Below, in pieces: positions 34,588 to 43,246 of a stretch of 64,000 bases of DNA. A model generated the notes under the pieces. It made no database searches, was not told the origin of the DNA, and saw only the letters and a list, made by a program, of their open reading frames with translations. The stretch comes from Macrococcoides animalis. GTDB taxonomy: Bacteria > Bacillota > Bacilli > Staphylococcales > Staphylococcaceae. Made by a program: the position numbers and the translations under genes. The stretch covers positions 992,001 to 1,056,000 of the forward strand of contig NZ_CP179727.1 of NCBI RefSeq assembly GCF_047425875.1, written 5' to 3'. How positions within the stretch are numbered: the first letter of the stretch is position 1; each line of letters starts with the position of its first letter.

Positions 34588-35838
34588 TTACTTTGACTTT
34601 ATTTTAATCTTCTTTTTAAGTTCTGTCATTTTAGGTTTTACAACTTCTATTAAATTGTAAATGGGTTTATTCAATACATAATCGAATTCACCAACTTTTT
34701 CACTTAAGTGAGTACCCCATACTTTCTTGAACTGCCATAAGCCAAAGTACTTAGAATCTTTGTTAGGCTCTTTACTCGTGCCACCGAAATCGTAACTTGT
34801 GGCACCAACAGAACGGGCATATTTCATCATACTAAATTGCATGTTGTGATTCGGCAAATAATCTCTAAACTCGTTACTTGATGCTCCATAAAGATAATAT
34901 GATTTTTTACCTGCGATAGTAAGTAACGCACCAGATAATACTTTTCCTTCAGGATGCGTTTGTTTCAAAACTTCTAACTCTGAAATTTGTTTTTGCATCT
35001 TTTCAGCTTTAATATTCAAATCATTGATTTGGTTTTGTGCTTTCTTTTGATCTTTCTTTTGTGCTAACTTTTCTTTTTCGCTCTCAACCGCCTCAAGTTC
35101 TTGTGTTAAATTATCTATCACTTTCCCCGGAATCAATTTAACTAAAAATACTTCTGCATCACCATTTGGATTTAAAGCATCATAAATATTTTCGAAGTAT
35201 GATACATCTCGTGTTAAGAACCCATCTCGTTCACCGGTAATCTTCATTAACTCCGCGAATGTTTTCAAATCACTACGCGTACCTTTAACGCATTCAGTCC
35301 CCATCTTCAAACTACGTTTTACTTTCGAACGGTTGTTACGCTCAAATGATTGTAATAATGCTTCATCATCTACGTTAATATCCGTAATCATTGTCATGCG
35401 TGGTTGAATATAGTCTGAACTTAGACCATCTCCAAATCCTCTGTGAATAAACCCTATACTTTTTAAGTGATCTACCATATTTCCCATATTTTTAACTTCA
35501 ACATCCGGATCTATCTTTATAACATATGATTTTTCACGTTTTGCGACTTTAATTGCTTCTTTCACTAAAGCTTCAACCGCTTCAAGATCTTCATATTCTA
35601 CAACAAAGCCTCTAGAAATATAGCATAACGTATATGGCAGTTTAGGTACCTTTTTGAATAATAGTTGGCCAACTCCTACTACCTCACCATCACGTCCTAC
35701 TGCAATGCGGCGTGCGAACCATCCTGTCACAGCTTTCGAAGCAGCCCAATCCGTTAATTGAAGTAAATCTCCATTTTTATGTGTTTTTACGAATGAATCA
35801 TGTACTTCATTCGATATGTTTATTTTTGTTATTGTCAT
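34588..35838 (-). CDS. femX: FemX/FmhB: lipid II glycyltransferase (first Gly of the interpeptide bridge)
   Basis: A 416-residue FemABX-family aminoacyltransferase that uses Gly-tRNA to attach the first glycine to lipid II; essential in staphylococci. The N-terminal HDSFVKTHKNGDLLQLTDWA, ARRIAVGRDGEVVGVGQLLF and KKVPKLPYTLCYISRGFVV closely match staphylococcal FmhB. A charged helical arm (about residues 235-300) mimics a tRNA-synthetase-like coiled coil, and YDFGGTSKEPNKDSK lies in the second GNAT-like domain. ATG at 35838, eight bases after AAAGGA. Presence supports a Gly-containing cross-bridge. Confidence 0.94.
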   Translation of the reverse strand: MTITKINISNEVHDSFVKTHKNGDLLQLTDWAASKAVTGWFARRIAVGRDGEVVGVGQLLFKKVPKLPYTLCYISRGFVVEYEDLEAVEALVKEAIKVAKREKSYVIKIDPDVEVKNMGNMVDHLKSIGFIHRGFGDGLSSDYIQPRMTMITDINVDDEALLQSFERNNRSKVKRSLKMGTECVKGTRSDLKTFAELMKITGERDGFLTRDVSYFENIYDALNPNGDAEVFLVKLIPGKVIDNLTQELEAVESEKEKLAQKKDQKKAQNQINDLNIKAEKMQKQISELEVLKQTHPEGKVLSGALLTIAGKKSYYLYGASSNEFRDYLPNHNMQFSMMKYARSVGATSYDFGGTSKEPNKDSKYFGLWQFKKVWGTHLSEKVGEFDYVLNKPIYNLIEVVKPKMTELKKKIKIKSK

Positions 35839-35956
35839 CTTAATAATCCTTTCATATGTCACTTAACAATTTTTATTAATTTACTGTTATAATTAAACTA
35901 ATCTAATATATTATCTATTATTTTATCATTAATCCATAAAAATGAGGTTTTTTTAT

Positions 35957-36214
35957 ATGTTTAAAAATATTTTATTGATTTTATTAGCTATCATTAATGC
36001 ATATTTTATCATTAGTTTATCTACAAATAATTCTATCAACTTGCTAAGTATACATATTATTTCAGCTGGCTTTGCATTTATTTTATCTGTTCTTTTTCTT
36101 ATAACGCGTGTTCCAAGACTCACACAAATACTCACTGCATTTACGATGTTGATATCTGTATATCACATCTATTTAATCGTGATGGTAATCTACCATTACG
36201 TCTATGTTAAATAA
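35957..36214 (+). CDS. Small membrane protein, unknown
   Basis: An 85-residue protein with three hydrophobic stretches (MFKNILLILLAIINAYFIIS at the N-terminus). ATG at 35957 is eight bases after GAGG; an upstream ATG at 35942 has no ribosome-binding site. Its end overlaps the convergent VOC gene by 8 bp. No family recognised. Confidence 0.65.
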   Translation: MFKNILLILLAIINAYFIISLSTNNSINLLSIHIISAGFAFILSVLFLITRVPRLTQILTAFTMLISVYHIYLIVMVIYHYVYVK

Positions 36215-36956
36215 ACGCATATACCGCTCCATGCACAAGATGTTCGCCGATAATGCTAGCATCTTGTGTTTTTATTTCTATACGTTTAATTGCGTTCATA
36301 TTACCTGGTATAATTTTTATGTGTGGGAAACCTTCTCTTTTCAACAAAAAATATGTATTGATTACGCCACCCATCACTTCATACCCTAACCAATCTATAA
36401 ATACTTCTGCAATAGCATCAAAATCATACGCTTCAATGAATATTGTATCAATCTCAAGTTGCGGTTGCATATCTACTTTTAATTGCTCATAGCGCACGTC
36501 ATCAGTATCACCCCATTGAATAAAGAAAGGCAGTTCAAAATCACGTTCATCGTCAATATAAAGTAATTGCCACTGTATCAATTCACCAGTTTGTGTGACG
36601 CGTTCCATTTTGAGAGGTCCAATTATATTTAATCCCATTGACTCATAGTGATGATGTAACGCATCGATATCATCAGTTCTAAAGCATAGTCGTTTAAAAC
36701 CTTCTTCGTAATGCGTTCGACCTATACTACTCGCAAAACTTAAACGCTCTTTTTCACTCTCCATCGCCTTTTCAATAAGCGACTTATCAAAAACATCGAT
36801 AAACTCAATGTATGATAAATCTATTCTACTTAAACTGTTCATCGTACCTAAAGATAAGTGCTTTCCCCCCGGCTTAATATTCAATTTATTTCCTGGAAAA
36901 TAAAAATCTTCAATGCCCTTTATATAGTGTATAATATGATCAAATTTTATATTCAT
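36207..36956 (-). CDS. VOC/glyoxalase-like domain protein
   Basis: A 249-residue protein with an N-terminal vicinal-oxygen-chelate fold (KFDHIIHYIKGIEDF, then LGTMNSLSRIDLSYIEFID), of the Glyoxalase_3-like class, and a second weak repeat near residues 160-230. Members are cofactor-dependent or ligand-binding proteins with few characterised functions. Weakly overlaps its convergent neighbour. Function not inferable. Confidence 0.75.
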   Translation of the reverse strand: MNIKFDHIIHYIKGIEDFYFPGNKLNIKPGGKHLSLGTMNSLSRIDLSYIEFIDVFDKSLIEKAMESEKERLSFASSIGRTHYEEGFKRLCFRTDDIDALHHHYESMGLNIIGPLKMERVTQTGELIQWQLLYIDDERDFELPFFIQWGDTDDVRYEQLKVDMQPQLEIDTIFIEAYDFDAIAEVFIDWLGYEVMGGVINTYFLLKREGFPHIKIIPGNMNAIKRIEIKTQDASIIGEHLVHGAVYAFI

Positions 36957-37053
36957 AATAACCTCTTTTCTTATCCTTTATATAACTTATATAATACTTA
37001 TTTTAATCAATTCACTCTGTATATTAAAGTAATTACCAAACACCATTATACGC

Positions 37054-37080
37054 AAAAAAACCTGAGACATTTGTCTCAGG
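37054..37080 (-). terminator. Intrinsic terminator of lutABC
   Basis: Minus-strand stem CCTGAGACA / TGTCTCAGG with a 2-base loop and T7, ten bases after the lutC stop. Confidence 0.92.
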
Positions 37081-37089
37081 ATGAATAAT

Positions 37090-37782
37090 TTATTTATCTT
37101 CTATGACGATGTAAGTCGCTTTGATTGGGCCATGTACACCGACTACTAGTTTCATTTCAATATCTGCTGAGTTTGAAGGGCCAGTAATTAAGTTAATACA
37201 AGTCGGGAAATTTTCTGCATCTTTCATCATTTCGTTCATTTCTTGTGCTGCTTGCGTGAATCTCGGAACAATTGTTGACTTCGGCACAATAGCGATATAT
37301 GTCGCAGGTAATAAACTCACACTACGTCCGATACCTTTATCTGCATAAAGTACAACCGTCCCACTTTCAGCAAGCGTATTTTCACTAATAGTAATACCAA
37401 CATTGGCACGTTCTGCAACATGTAAGTTTTCAGAACCTTTCGATTCATCCCATATAAAAGCATTCTGTTGAGATAAATCAATCCCTAAATCAGTATAACG
37501 TTTATCATTTGTTGCAATGACTTCTCCATTACCGTATTTTTCGATGACATCTGATAATACTTTATTCACATCACTACTATTTGTAACAACTAAGTCGGTA
37601 TGGATGAATTCACATTGTTGTTTTAATACATCTAACAATTCGTCTTGAGAAAGACCTGTTAACGTCTTCTCTTGAGGTTTAAATTCCCATTCGGGAATTT
37701 CTACTTTTGTCGGCATTGCACGATTTAAGTTTTTAGAGATGTTACTGATAAAAGATTCTTTATTTTGAATAGTTCCCTTCAT
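37090..37782 (-). CDS. lutC: Lactate utilization protein LutC
   Basis: A 230-residue LUD-domain protein needed with LutA and LutB for L-lactate oxidation to pyruvate. Typical features are VGITISENTLAESGTVVLY and NLITGPSNSADIEMKLVVGVHGP near the C-terminus. The ATG at 37782 follows AGAGGTGCG and overlaps the lutB stop as TAATG. Last gene of the operon. Confidence 0.93.
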   Translation of the reverse strand: MKGTIQNKESFISNISKNLNRAMPTKVEIPEWEFKPQEKTLTGLSQDELLDVLKQQCEFIHTDLVVTNSSDVNKVLSDVIEKYGNGEVIATNDKRYTDLGIDLSQQNAFIWDESKGSENLHVAERANVGITISENTLAESGTVVLYADKGIGRSVSLLPATYIAIVPKSTIVPRFTQAAQEMNEMMKDAENFPTCINLITGPSNSADIEMKLVVGVHGPIKATYIVIEDK

Positions 37783-39215
37783 TATTTCGCACCTCTTTTC
37801 AATCTGTTTTGCATCCAATCACGGAAGTTTTCTTCATCTGGCAATGGAAAGTCACGTGTATCTGTCCAAGCGTGTAATGGCTTAGGACCTTTAGTAATCA
37901 TGTGTTCTTCTTTATTTTCAAATGGTGACATGATAGATGGTGCCATCTTTGTGCCATATTTAAATAATGTTGAATTTGAAGCACCCATTGCGAAACCTTT
38001 CATGACTAAGCGCTCTGCTACTGGTGACATATGTTCCTCTTCAACGATGACACGTCTATGTTCCAATAATAAATCATGTAATGGAATCTTAACTGGACAT
38101 GCTTCTGTACAGGCGCCACATAGTGTTGACGCATATGGTAATTCTTTATAATCTTTGTAACCACCTAATAATGGTGTAAGTACTGCACCCACTGGCCCTG
38201 GATAAATAGAACCATATGAATGTCCACCAACTTGACGATAAACAGGACATACGTTAACACATGCAGCACAACGAATACATTGTAAAATAGATTGGAATTG
38301 GGTACCTAAAATCTTAGAACGTCCGTTATCAACAATAACTAAATGAAATTCTTCTGGGCCATCAATTTCATCATCTGCTCTTGGACCTGTTAAAGTTGTT
38401 ACGTAACTTGTTAATTTTTGACCTACCGCTGCACGCGTCAACATTGATACTAATACTTCTAATTCCTCATGAGTTGGCACAATACGTTCCATACCCATTA
38501 CAGTAATTTGTGTCTTAGGTAATGTTGTTACCATACGTGCGTTACCTTCATTTGTAACCAGAGTAAACGAACCACTTTCGGCTACACCGAAGTTACAACC
38601 AGTAATCCCAACATCCGCTGTTAAAAATTCCTGACGTAATTTTTTACGCGCAAATAACGCTAAATCTTCTGGGCTATTTGATTCTGTATAACCTAATTTC
38701 TCTGTAAATACCTTTTGAATTTGATCTTTATTCATATGTAACGCAGGTGTAACGATATGTGATGGTGGATTATGATCATCTACTTGAAGAATATATTCTC
38801 CTAAGTCCGTTTCAATTACTTCACAGCCAACTGCTTCCATCGCTTTATTTAAATCGATTTCTTCTGTTACCATCGATTTTGATTTCGCTACTTTCTTTGC
38901 TTTTTTATCGATTAATACTTTTTGAACATATTCATTCGCTTCCTCTGCAGTTTCAGCAAAGAAGACGTGTCCCCCTTTTGCCGCTACATTCTCAGCTAAC
39001 ATGTTTAAATAGTAATCTAAATTCGCTAAAGTATGTTGACGAATTTCTTCAGAGTGACTTCTCCACTCTTCCCAGTTTCCTAAATCTTCTTGTGATTTAA
39101 TTTTACGTTCACGTAATCTATCTTGTGCACTTGATACCGCACCACGCATAAAATCATCTTTTAATTCAGTCTTTACAGCTTTCTTAAACGTTTCTGTACC
39201 GATTTTCATACTCAT
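37782..39215 (-). CDS. lutB: Lactate utilization iron-sulfur protein LutB
   Basis: A 477-residue iron-sulfur oxidoreductase subunit with an N-terminal LUD domain and two [4Fe-4S] clusters: CIRCAACVNVCPVYR and CGACTEACPVKIP, in the C-terminal third. Matches B. subtilis LutB in size. Its start overlaps the lutA stop (TAATG) and its stop overlaps the lutC start, so all three are translationally coupled. Confidence 0.95.
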   Translation of the reverse strand: MSMKIGTETFKKAVKTELKDDFMRGAVSSAQDRLRERKIKSQEDLGNWEEWRSHSEEIRQHTLANLDYYLNMLAENVAAKGGHVFFAETAEEANEYVQKVLIDKKAKKVAKSKSMVTEEIDLNKAMEAVGCEVIETDLGEYILQVDDHNPPSHIVTPALHMNKDQIQKVFTEKLGYTESNSPEDLALFARKKLRQEFLTADVGITGCNFGVAESGSFTLVTNEGNARMVTTLPKTQITVMGMERIVPTHEELEVLVSMLTRAAVGQKLTSYVTTLTGPRADDEIDGPEEFHLVIVDNGRSKILGTQFQSILQCIRCAACVNVCPVYRQVGGHSYGSIYPGPVGAVLTPLLGGYKDYKELPYASTLCGACTEACPVKIPLHDLLLEHRRVIVEEEHMSPVAERLVMKGFAMGASNSTLFKYGTKMAPSIMSPFENKEEHMITKGPKPLHAWTDTRDFPLPDEENFRDWMQNRLKRGAK

Positions 39216-39949
39216 TATACAGTCACCGCCTCAGTATTATTGTTTAAGATCTCAACAATGTGATAAACTTTAACTTTTTCACCACGACGTTTTAAACGAC
39301 CTTCGATATTCATTAAGCAACTTGCATCTGCTCCGACGAGATAGTCAGCACCACTTTGAACGATACAATCTACTTTTTCATCGACCATTTCACCTGAAAC
39401 ATCATTCATTTTAACGGCAAATGTTCCACCAAAACCACAACAATTATAGTATTCAGGCAAGTCAACGATTTCTAACCCTTCTACAGCAGCCAGTAATTTT
39501 TTAGGTGGTTCTGAGTTATGTAATAATCGGGTATTATGGCATGATGGGTGCATTGTTGCTTTACCGTTTAATTTTGCACCTACATTTGTAACACCTAATA
39601 CATTTACGATAAATTGTGTAACTTCATATGATTTATTTGCTAATCGCTCTGCACGGTCACGCCAAACGATATCATCTTTAAAAAGATCTGGATAATGCTT
39701 AAACATAGTAATACATGAACCTGATGGCGCAACAACGTATTCTGAAGTTTCAAAAGCTTTAATCATATTTTGTGCTGCTTTCTTAGTTTCTTCATGATAC
39801 CCTGAGTTGTATGCTGGTTGCCCACAGCATACTTGCGCTGCTGGAAAGTCTACCTCACAGCCTAATTTCTCAAGCAGTTCTACAGTTGCGATTCCGACTC
39901 TTTTCTCGAACACATCAACTAAACAAGTACTAAATAAACTTACTTTCAT
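39215..39949 (-). CDS. lutA: Lactate utilization protein LutA (CCG-domain)
   Basis: A 244-residue CCG-domain protein. The two heterodisulfide-reductase-type cysteine clusters are visible as FPAAQVCCGQPAYNSGY and YYNCCGFGGTFAVKM, with HPSCHNTRLL between. First gene of the operon; promoter and two inverted repeats precede it. RBS AGAGGGGTG. Confidence 0.95.
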   Translation of the reverse strand: MKVSLFSTCLVDVFEKRVGIATVELLEKLGCEVDFPAAQVCCGQPAYNSGYHEETKKAAQNMIKAFETSEYVVAPSGSCITMFKHYPDLFKDDIVWRDRAERLANKSYEVTQFIVNVLGVTNVGAKLNGKATMHPSCHNTRLLHNSEPPKKLLAAVEGLEIVDLPEYYNCCGFGGTFAVKMNDVSGEMVDEKVDCIVQSGADYLVGADASCLMNIEGRLKRRGEKVKVYHIVEILNNNTEAVTV

Positions 39950-39972
39950 AATATAAACACCCCTCTAGTTCT

Positions 39973-40018
39973 TCGATATTGCCCAATATCGATTAAATTT
40001 TCAGTCATATGATGACTG
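39973..40018. promoter_or_regulatory. Two inverted repeats in the lutA leader
   Basis: TCGATATTG-CC-CAATATCGA (39973-39992) is a perfect 9-bp repeat; CAGTCAT-ATG-ATGACTG (40002-40018) is a perfect 7-bp repeat. Both lie downstream of the lutA promoter, in the transcribed leader, and are good operator candidates for the GntR-type regulator encoded next. They could also be RNA hairpins. Confidence 0.6.
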
Positions 40019-40034
40019 TACCTCTAACAGTACC

Positions 40035-40063
40035 ATTTTATTGGAATGATTAGCCAAATGCAA
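40035..40063 (-). promoter_or_regulatory. SigA promoter of lutABC
   Basis: Minus-strand TTGCAT (40058-40063), 17-base spacer and TAAAAT (40035-40040), about 85 bases before lutA. Confidence 0.7.
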
Positions 40064-40108
40064 GTGACAATATATTACACTAAACGATTCTTTTTTTATT
40101 AATTTGGT

Positions 40109-40807
40109 TTATAAATGCTGTAGTAACACATCTTCTACCTCTTCAAGATGATTCAGCATTTTTTCTTCCGAGAGTCTTACATTTTTCGATTTAATTGCTT
40201 CATAAATTTCTAAATGTTCTTTATATAATTTTTCTATGGATTTGGTTTCAGTATATATCCATATTTTTCGTGTTTCTTTCATTGTCGCTTTTATTTTCAC
40301 GGACACTTCCTCTAACAGTTGTGTCAACAATTCATTTTCAGTCGCATGAGCTATCGCTAAATGAAATGCAAAATCACTCTCTTCTCCCGTAACTTTATTA
40401 GTGATTGCTAACTTCATTTGATCTAACGCATCTTTCATTCTTATTAAATCGTTTTGTGTATGATTTACTGCTGCACGTCCTACTGTACCAATCTCAATAA
40501 TTTTACGGACCTCTAATAAATCTATGACATCTTTCCTTGTGTAATCTGCCATTTCTTTAGAGAAAAATTTCGGCTTAATACTTTTCACGAATGTACCTTC
40601 ACCATGTCTAATTTCTACTAAACCCATTACACGCAATGCATTTAAAGCTTCACGGATTGATGCTTGACCCACCCCATAGTCTTGCGATAATTTTTGAATT
40701 GATGGCAGTTTTTCATTTACAGTAAATTCCCCTGCTTTTATTTGATTACTAATACGATCTGCAATTTCTTCATACAATTTTTTCCTTTCAATTCTAGCCA
40801 CATCCAT
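40109..40807 (-). CDS. GntR/FadR-family regulator, probable LutR
   Basis: A 232-residue GntR-type repressor. The wHTH is near the N-terminus (KLSQDYGVGQASIREALNAL) and the C-terminal FCD domain has the His/Asp-rich metal-ligand pattern (LEVRKIIEIGTVG, DFAFHLAIAHATEN). B. subtilis LutR is a GntR-family regulator of lutABC; position 160 bp upstream of lutA on the same strand makes the same role likely here. Lactate or a related acid is the expected ligand. Confidence 0.82.
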   Translation of the reverse strand: MDVARIERKKLYEEIADRISNQIKAGEFTVNEKLPSIQKLSQDYGVGQASIREALNALRVMGLVEIRHGEGTFVKSIKPKFFSKEMADYTRKDVIDLLEVRKIIEIGTVGRAAVNHTQNDLIRMKDALDQMKLAITNKVTGEESDFAFHLAIAHATENELLTQLLEEVSVKIKATMKETRKIWIYTETKSIEKLYKEHLEIYEAIKSKNVRLSEEKMLNHLEEVEDVLLQHL

Positions 40808-40876
40808 ACCCCCGTAAGTTCCTATTGGTGCTATTATAACAGAGGAAAATGAGTGTGTAAGGGTTTTTAGGAAATT

Positions 40877-40903
40877 AAAAAGACAGGGGACACCTGTCTT
40901 TAG
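40877..40903 (-). terminator. Intrinsic terminator of the nuclease gene
   Basis: Minus-strand stem AAAGACAGG / CCTGTCTTT with a 5-base loop and T-run directly after the stop at 40909. Confidence 0.88.
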
Positions 40904-40908
40904 CGGTA

Positions 40909-43101
40909 CTATTTGCTTTTCATTTTACCAACTGCATTAGTGTATCCTGCTGATACATTTTCAACATTATTATTGTCTACTGTTAATTTAACTTTACCGT
41001 TGATAATGTCAGAATCTAATGTATCAACCGTTTTGTTTGAAAATGTTTCAATCAAGCCTCTAGGTTGTTCAAAATGGAATGTATAATTACCATTTAATAA
41101 AAATGCTTTATATTTCCCATATTCATCTGTAACAACTTCTTCAATTAATTCATTTTCTTTGTAGATTGATAATTTAATATTACTTAATATACGATCTGGT
41201 TTATCTAATTTTCCGTTATGATTTTTATCTAAAAACGCTATACCTGATACATTTTTAGGCGTTTCTTTTACAATTTCTTTTTCGACAATTTCGGTCGGTA
41301 ATAATTTATAGTTATCGTAACTATATGTTACAACACCTGTAATCTCGTGATACGTTTTACCTACTTCAATGCCTGAATTCACTTTAATCATAAACGTTTG
41401 TCCAGATTTATCTTCAACTGTATATTCTTGATGTTCATTCACTGATTTCACTGTTACGTCGTTTACTGTAATCAATTCCGCTTCTTCAGTTTCGCCAATT
41501 TTAGATAAATCTTTTTGTTCAGCTTTCACTTCTGACTGACCAGTTACTTTAATGGCATCTGTTTCAATTTGGTACAAGCCAAAGTATTCGCTCGTTTCAC
41601 CTGTCGCTTCAATCACGTCACCAATATCAGGTTTTACAGTTTTACTGCGGACAACAATACCACCTGTATTGTCTTGAATATAAATATTATATCCATCAAT
41701 ATATGTTACTGTGCCCGTCACAAATGCCTTTGTCCCTTTGCCTGCTTCACGTGCTGCTTTAATATCCATATCTTTTGCCGGTTCAGTACCTACTTCACCT
41801 TCACCATTTCCTGGAGCTTGGGTATAACCTTGTGCAATTGCTTCTTCTTTCGTGAAGAAGATACGTTTATCTACTGGTACTTGATTAAAGTTTTGTGGAT
41901 CGTAAAATACTTTCGTATCTGAGTTACCTACGTACCTTAAAAATCCTTTGCCATCATAACGCGCTCGGAATTCAAATGGTAATTCCTTTTGAGGATTCTC
42001 TTTATTCCACATACCAAGTCCGGCATCTTGCGCAGCTTTCACTGCAGATTGGAACATAATGTAGTCTTCCATACTTAATACTGGCCAAATAAAGTAAGTT
42101 GCTGCAAACCCTTCTTTAACCATTTCTAAGTTAACGTTTACGTTATCACTCATACGAATCACTTGTCCTAACACACGACCATAATCATCCGTAATATGCT
42201 CTTTGTTTACTTTTACCGTAATTTCTATACCCGCAGCAAGTTTTGCGTTTAATGCTTGCTTTGCAAGTTCACCGAAATACTTTTGGTTTTGGTTTAAGTC
42301 TGTTTTTATTAAACTTTCGTCATAGCTATCTCTATCTAAATGATATGTTTCAGCTGTGTCCATATTAACGAAACGAATGGTGTCAGATCCCATGATTGAC
42401 GGTTCGATTTTGATTGTGTCACCATCTACAACACGTAACACTTTGACTTGATATTCATCTTTAGCAACTTCAGTAGGCGGAGCAGTAACACTACCATCAA
42501 ATTGACCTAACTGCTCGAAAGAATCTTTCGGTAAAGCAATAAATTGTTGATTTGTAATATATGAATCTTCAATATTTGTATCTGCAGTCATTAAATCATT
42601 CGTACGTACTAATGTCATATCTAATGTCGATACATCACTACCCCAATTCGTGCCAGGGTCTCGTCCGATTTGACCGATTGAATCTTGAATTACACCATCT
42701 TTAACTGCTGTGTCATAATTTTGAAATAACACGATTGTGTCATCACCATTGAAATTCATTACAGCACTTCCAGTTGTTAATTGTGCTTTCGATAATATTG
42801 CTTCACTTGCACTTTTATTTGCAATAACATATGTAGATTTCGCATTGATTATGCCTGTTAAATTCAATTCTGTCACAGTTCCTGTCGTTCTATCTGCTCC
42901 GTTTGTAAAAGTAACAAGACTATAATTCGATAAATCAATAGGTACATCACTTGGGTTATAAATTTCAATTGCCTTGTTGTAACTTGAGCCTTCGACATAC
43001 TCAGAAATCAATAAATTTGAAGCTGCTTTCGCTTGATTCGAGAATGGAATCAAAGTTAACACCATGATAAAAGCAATAACGATTTTAAAAATTTGTTTCA
43101 T
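40909..43101 (-). CDS. Multidomain secreted nuclease (LTD-SNase-OB-SdrD_B-like)
   Basis: A 730-residue extracellular protein. Signal peptide at 1-26/27 (AKA-A). Residues 29-145 form a lamin-tail-like domain (ISEYVEGSSYNKAIEIYNPS). Residues 217-368 are a thermonuclease-type domain with DGDTIKIEP, catalytic R243, D248 and E251 in IRFVNMDTAET, and R309 in YGRVLGQV. Residues 376-429 resemble an Ada-type metal-binding fold, with its cysteines lost (YVGNSDTKVFY, FFTKEEAIAQGYT). An OB region follows (440-605), then an SdrD_B-like module with DKNHNGKLD (625-633). No LPXTG motif. ATG at 43101 is nine bases after GAGGAG. Confidence 0.88.
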   Translation of the reverse strand: MKQIFKIVIAFIMVLTLIPFSNQAKAASNLLISEYVEGSSYNKAIEIYNPSDVPIDLSNYSLVTFTNGADRTTGTVTELNLTGIINAKSTYVIANKSASEAILSKAQLTTGSAVMNFNGDDTIVLFQNYDTAVKDGVIQDSIGQIGRDPGTNWGSDVSTLDMTLVRTNDLMTADTNIEDSYITNQQFIALPKDSFEQLGQFDGSVTAPPTEVAKDEYQVKVLRVVDGDTIKIEPSIMGSDTIRFVNMDTAETYHLDRDSYDESLIKTDLNQNQKYFGELAKQALNAKLAAGIEITVKVNKEHITDDYGRVLGQVIRMSDNVNVNLEMVKEGFAATYFIWPVLSMEDYIMFQSAVKAAQDAGLGMWNKENPQKELPFEFRARYDGKGFLRYVGNSDTKVFYDPQNFNQVPVDKRIFFTKEEAIAQGYTQAPGNGEGEVGTEPAKDMDIKAAREAGKGTKAFVTGTVTYIDGYNIYIQDNTGGIVVRSKTVKPDIGDVIEATGETSEYFGLYQIETDAIKVTGQSEVKAEQKDLSKIGETEEAELITVNDVTVKSVNEHQEYTVEDKSGQTFMIKVNSGIEVGKTYHEITGVVTYSYDNYKLLPTEIVEKEIVKETPKNVSGIAFLDKNHNGKLDKPDRILSNIKLSIYKENELIEEVVTDEYGKYKAFLLNGNYTFHFEQPRGLIETFSNKTVDTLDSDIINGKVKLTVDNNNVENVSAGYTNAVGKMKSK

Positions 43102-43202
43102 GTGTTTGTACTCCTCTAATATATGATTTTTACTTCGATTTAACTTTAGCAATCATTTATGGATTTCATATTTCTTCAATGTGAATTTGTTGTTAAGGAC
43201 AA

Positions 43203-43237
43203 AAAAGACGAAATTCCCTTTCGGAATTTCGTCTTTT
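43203..43237. terminator. Intrinsic terminator of the alpha-glucosidase gene
   Basis: Perfect 15-bp arms AAAAGACGAAATTCC with complement and a 5-base loop, A- and T-runs on both sides, nine bases after the malL stop. Confidence 0.92.
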
Positions 43238-43246
43238 AGAACTTAC

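Noticed and set aside
39995..40010. CodY box in the lut leader (AATTTTCAG...)
   Set aside because: Only the first half matches the 15-base consensus; at least four mismatches in the rest.
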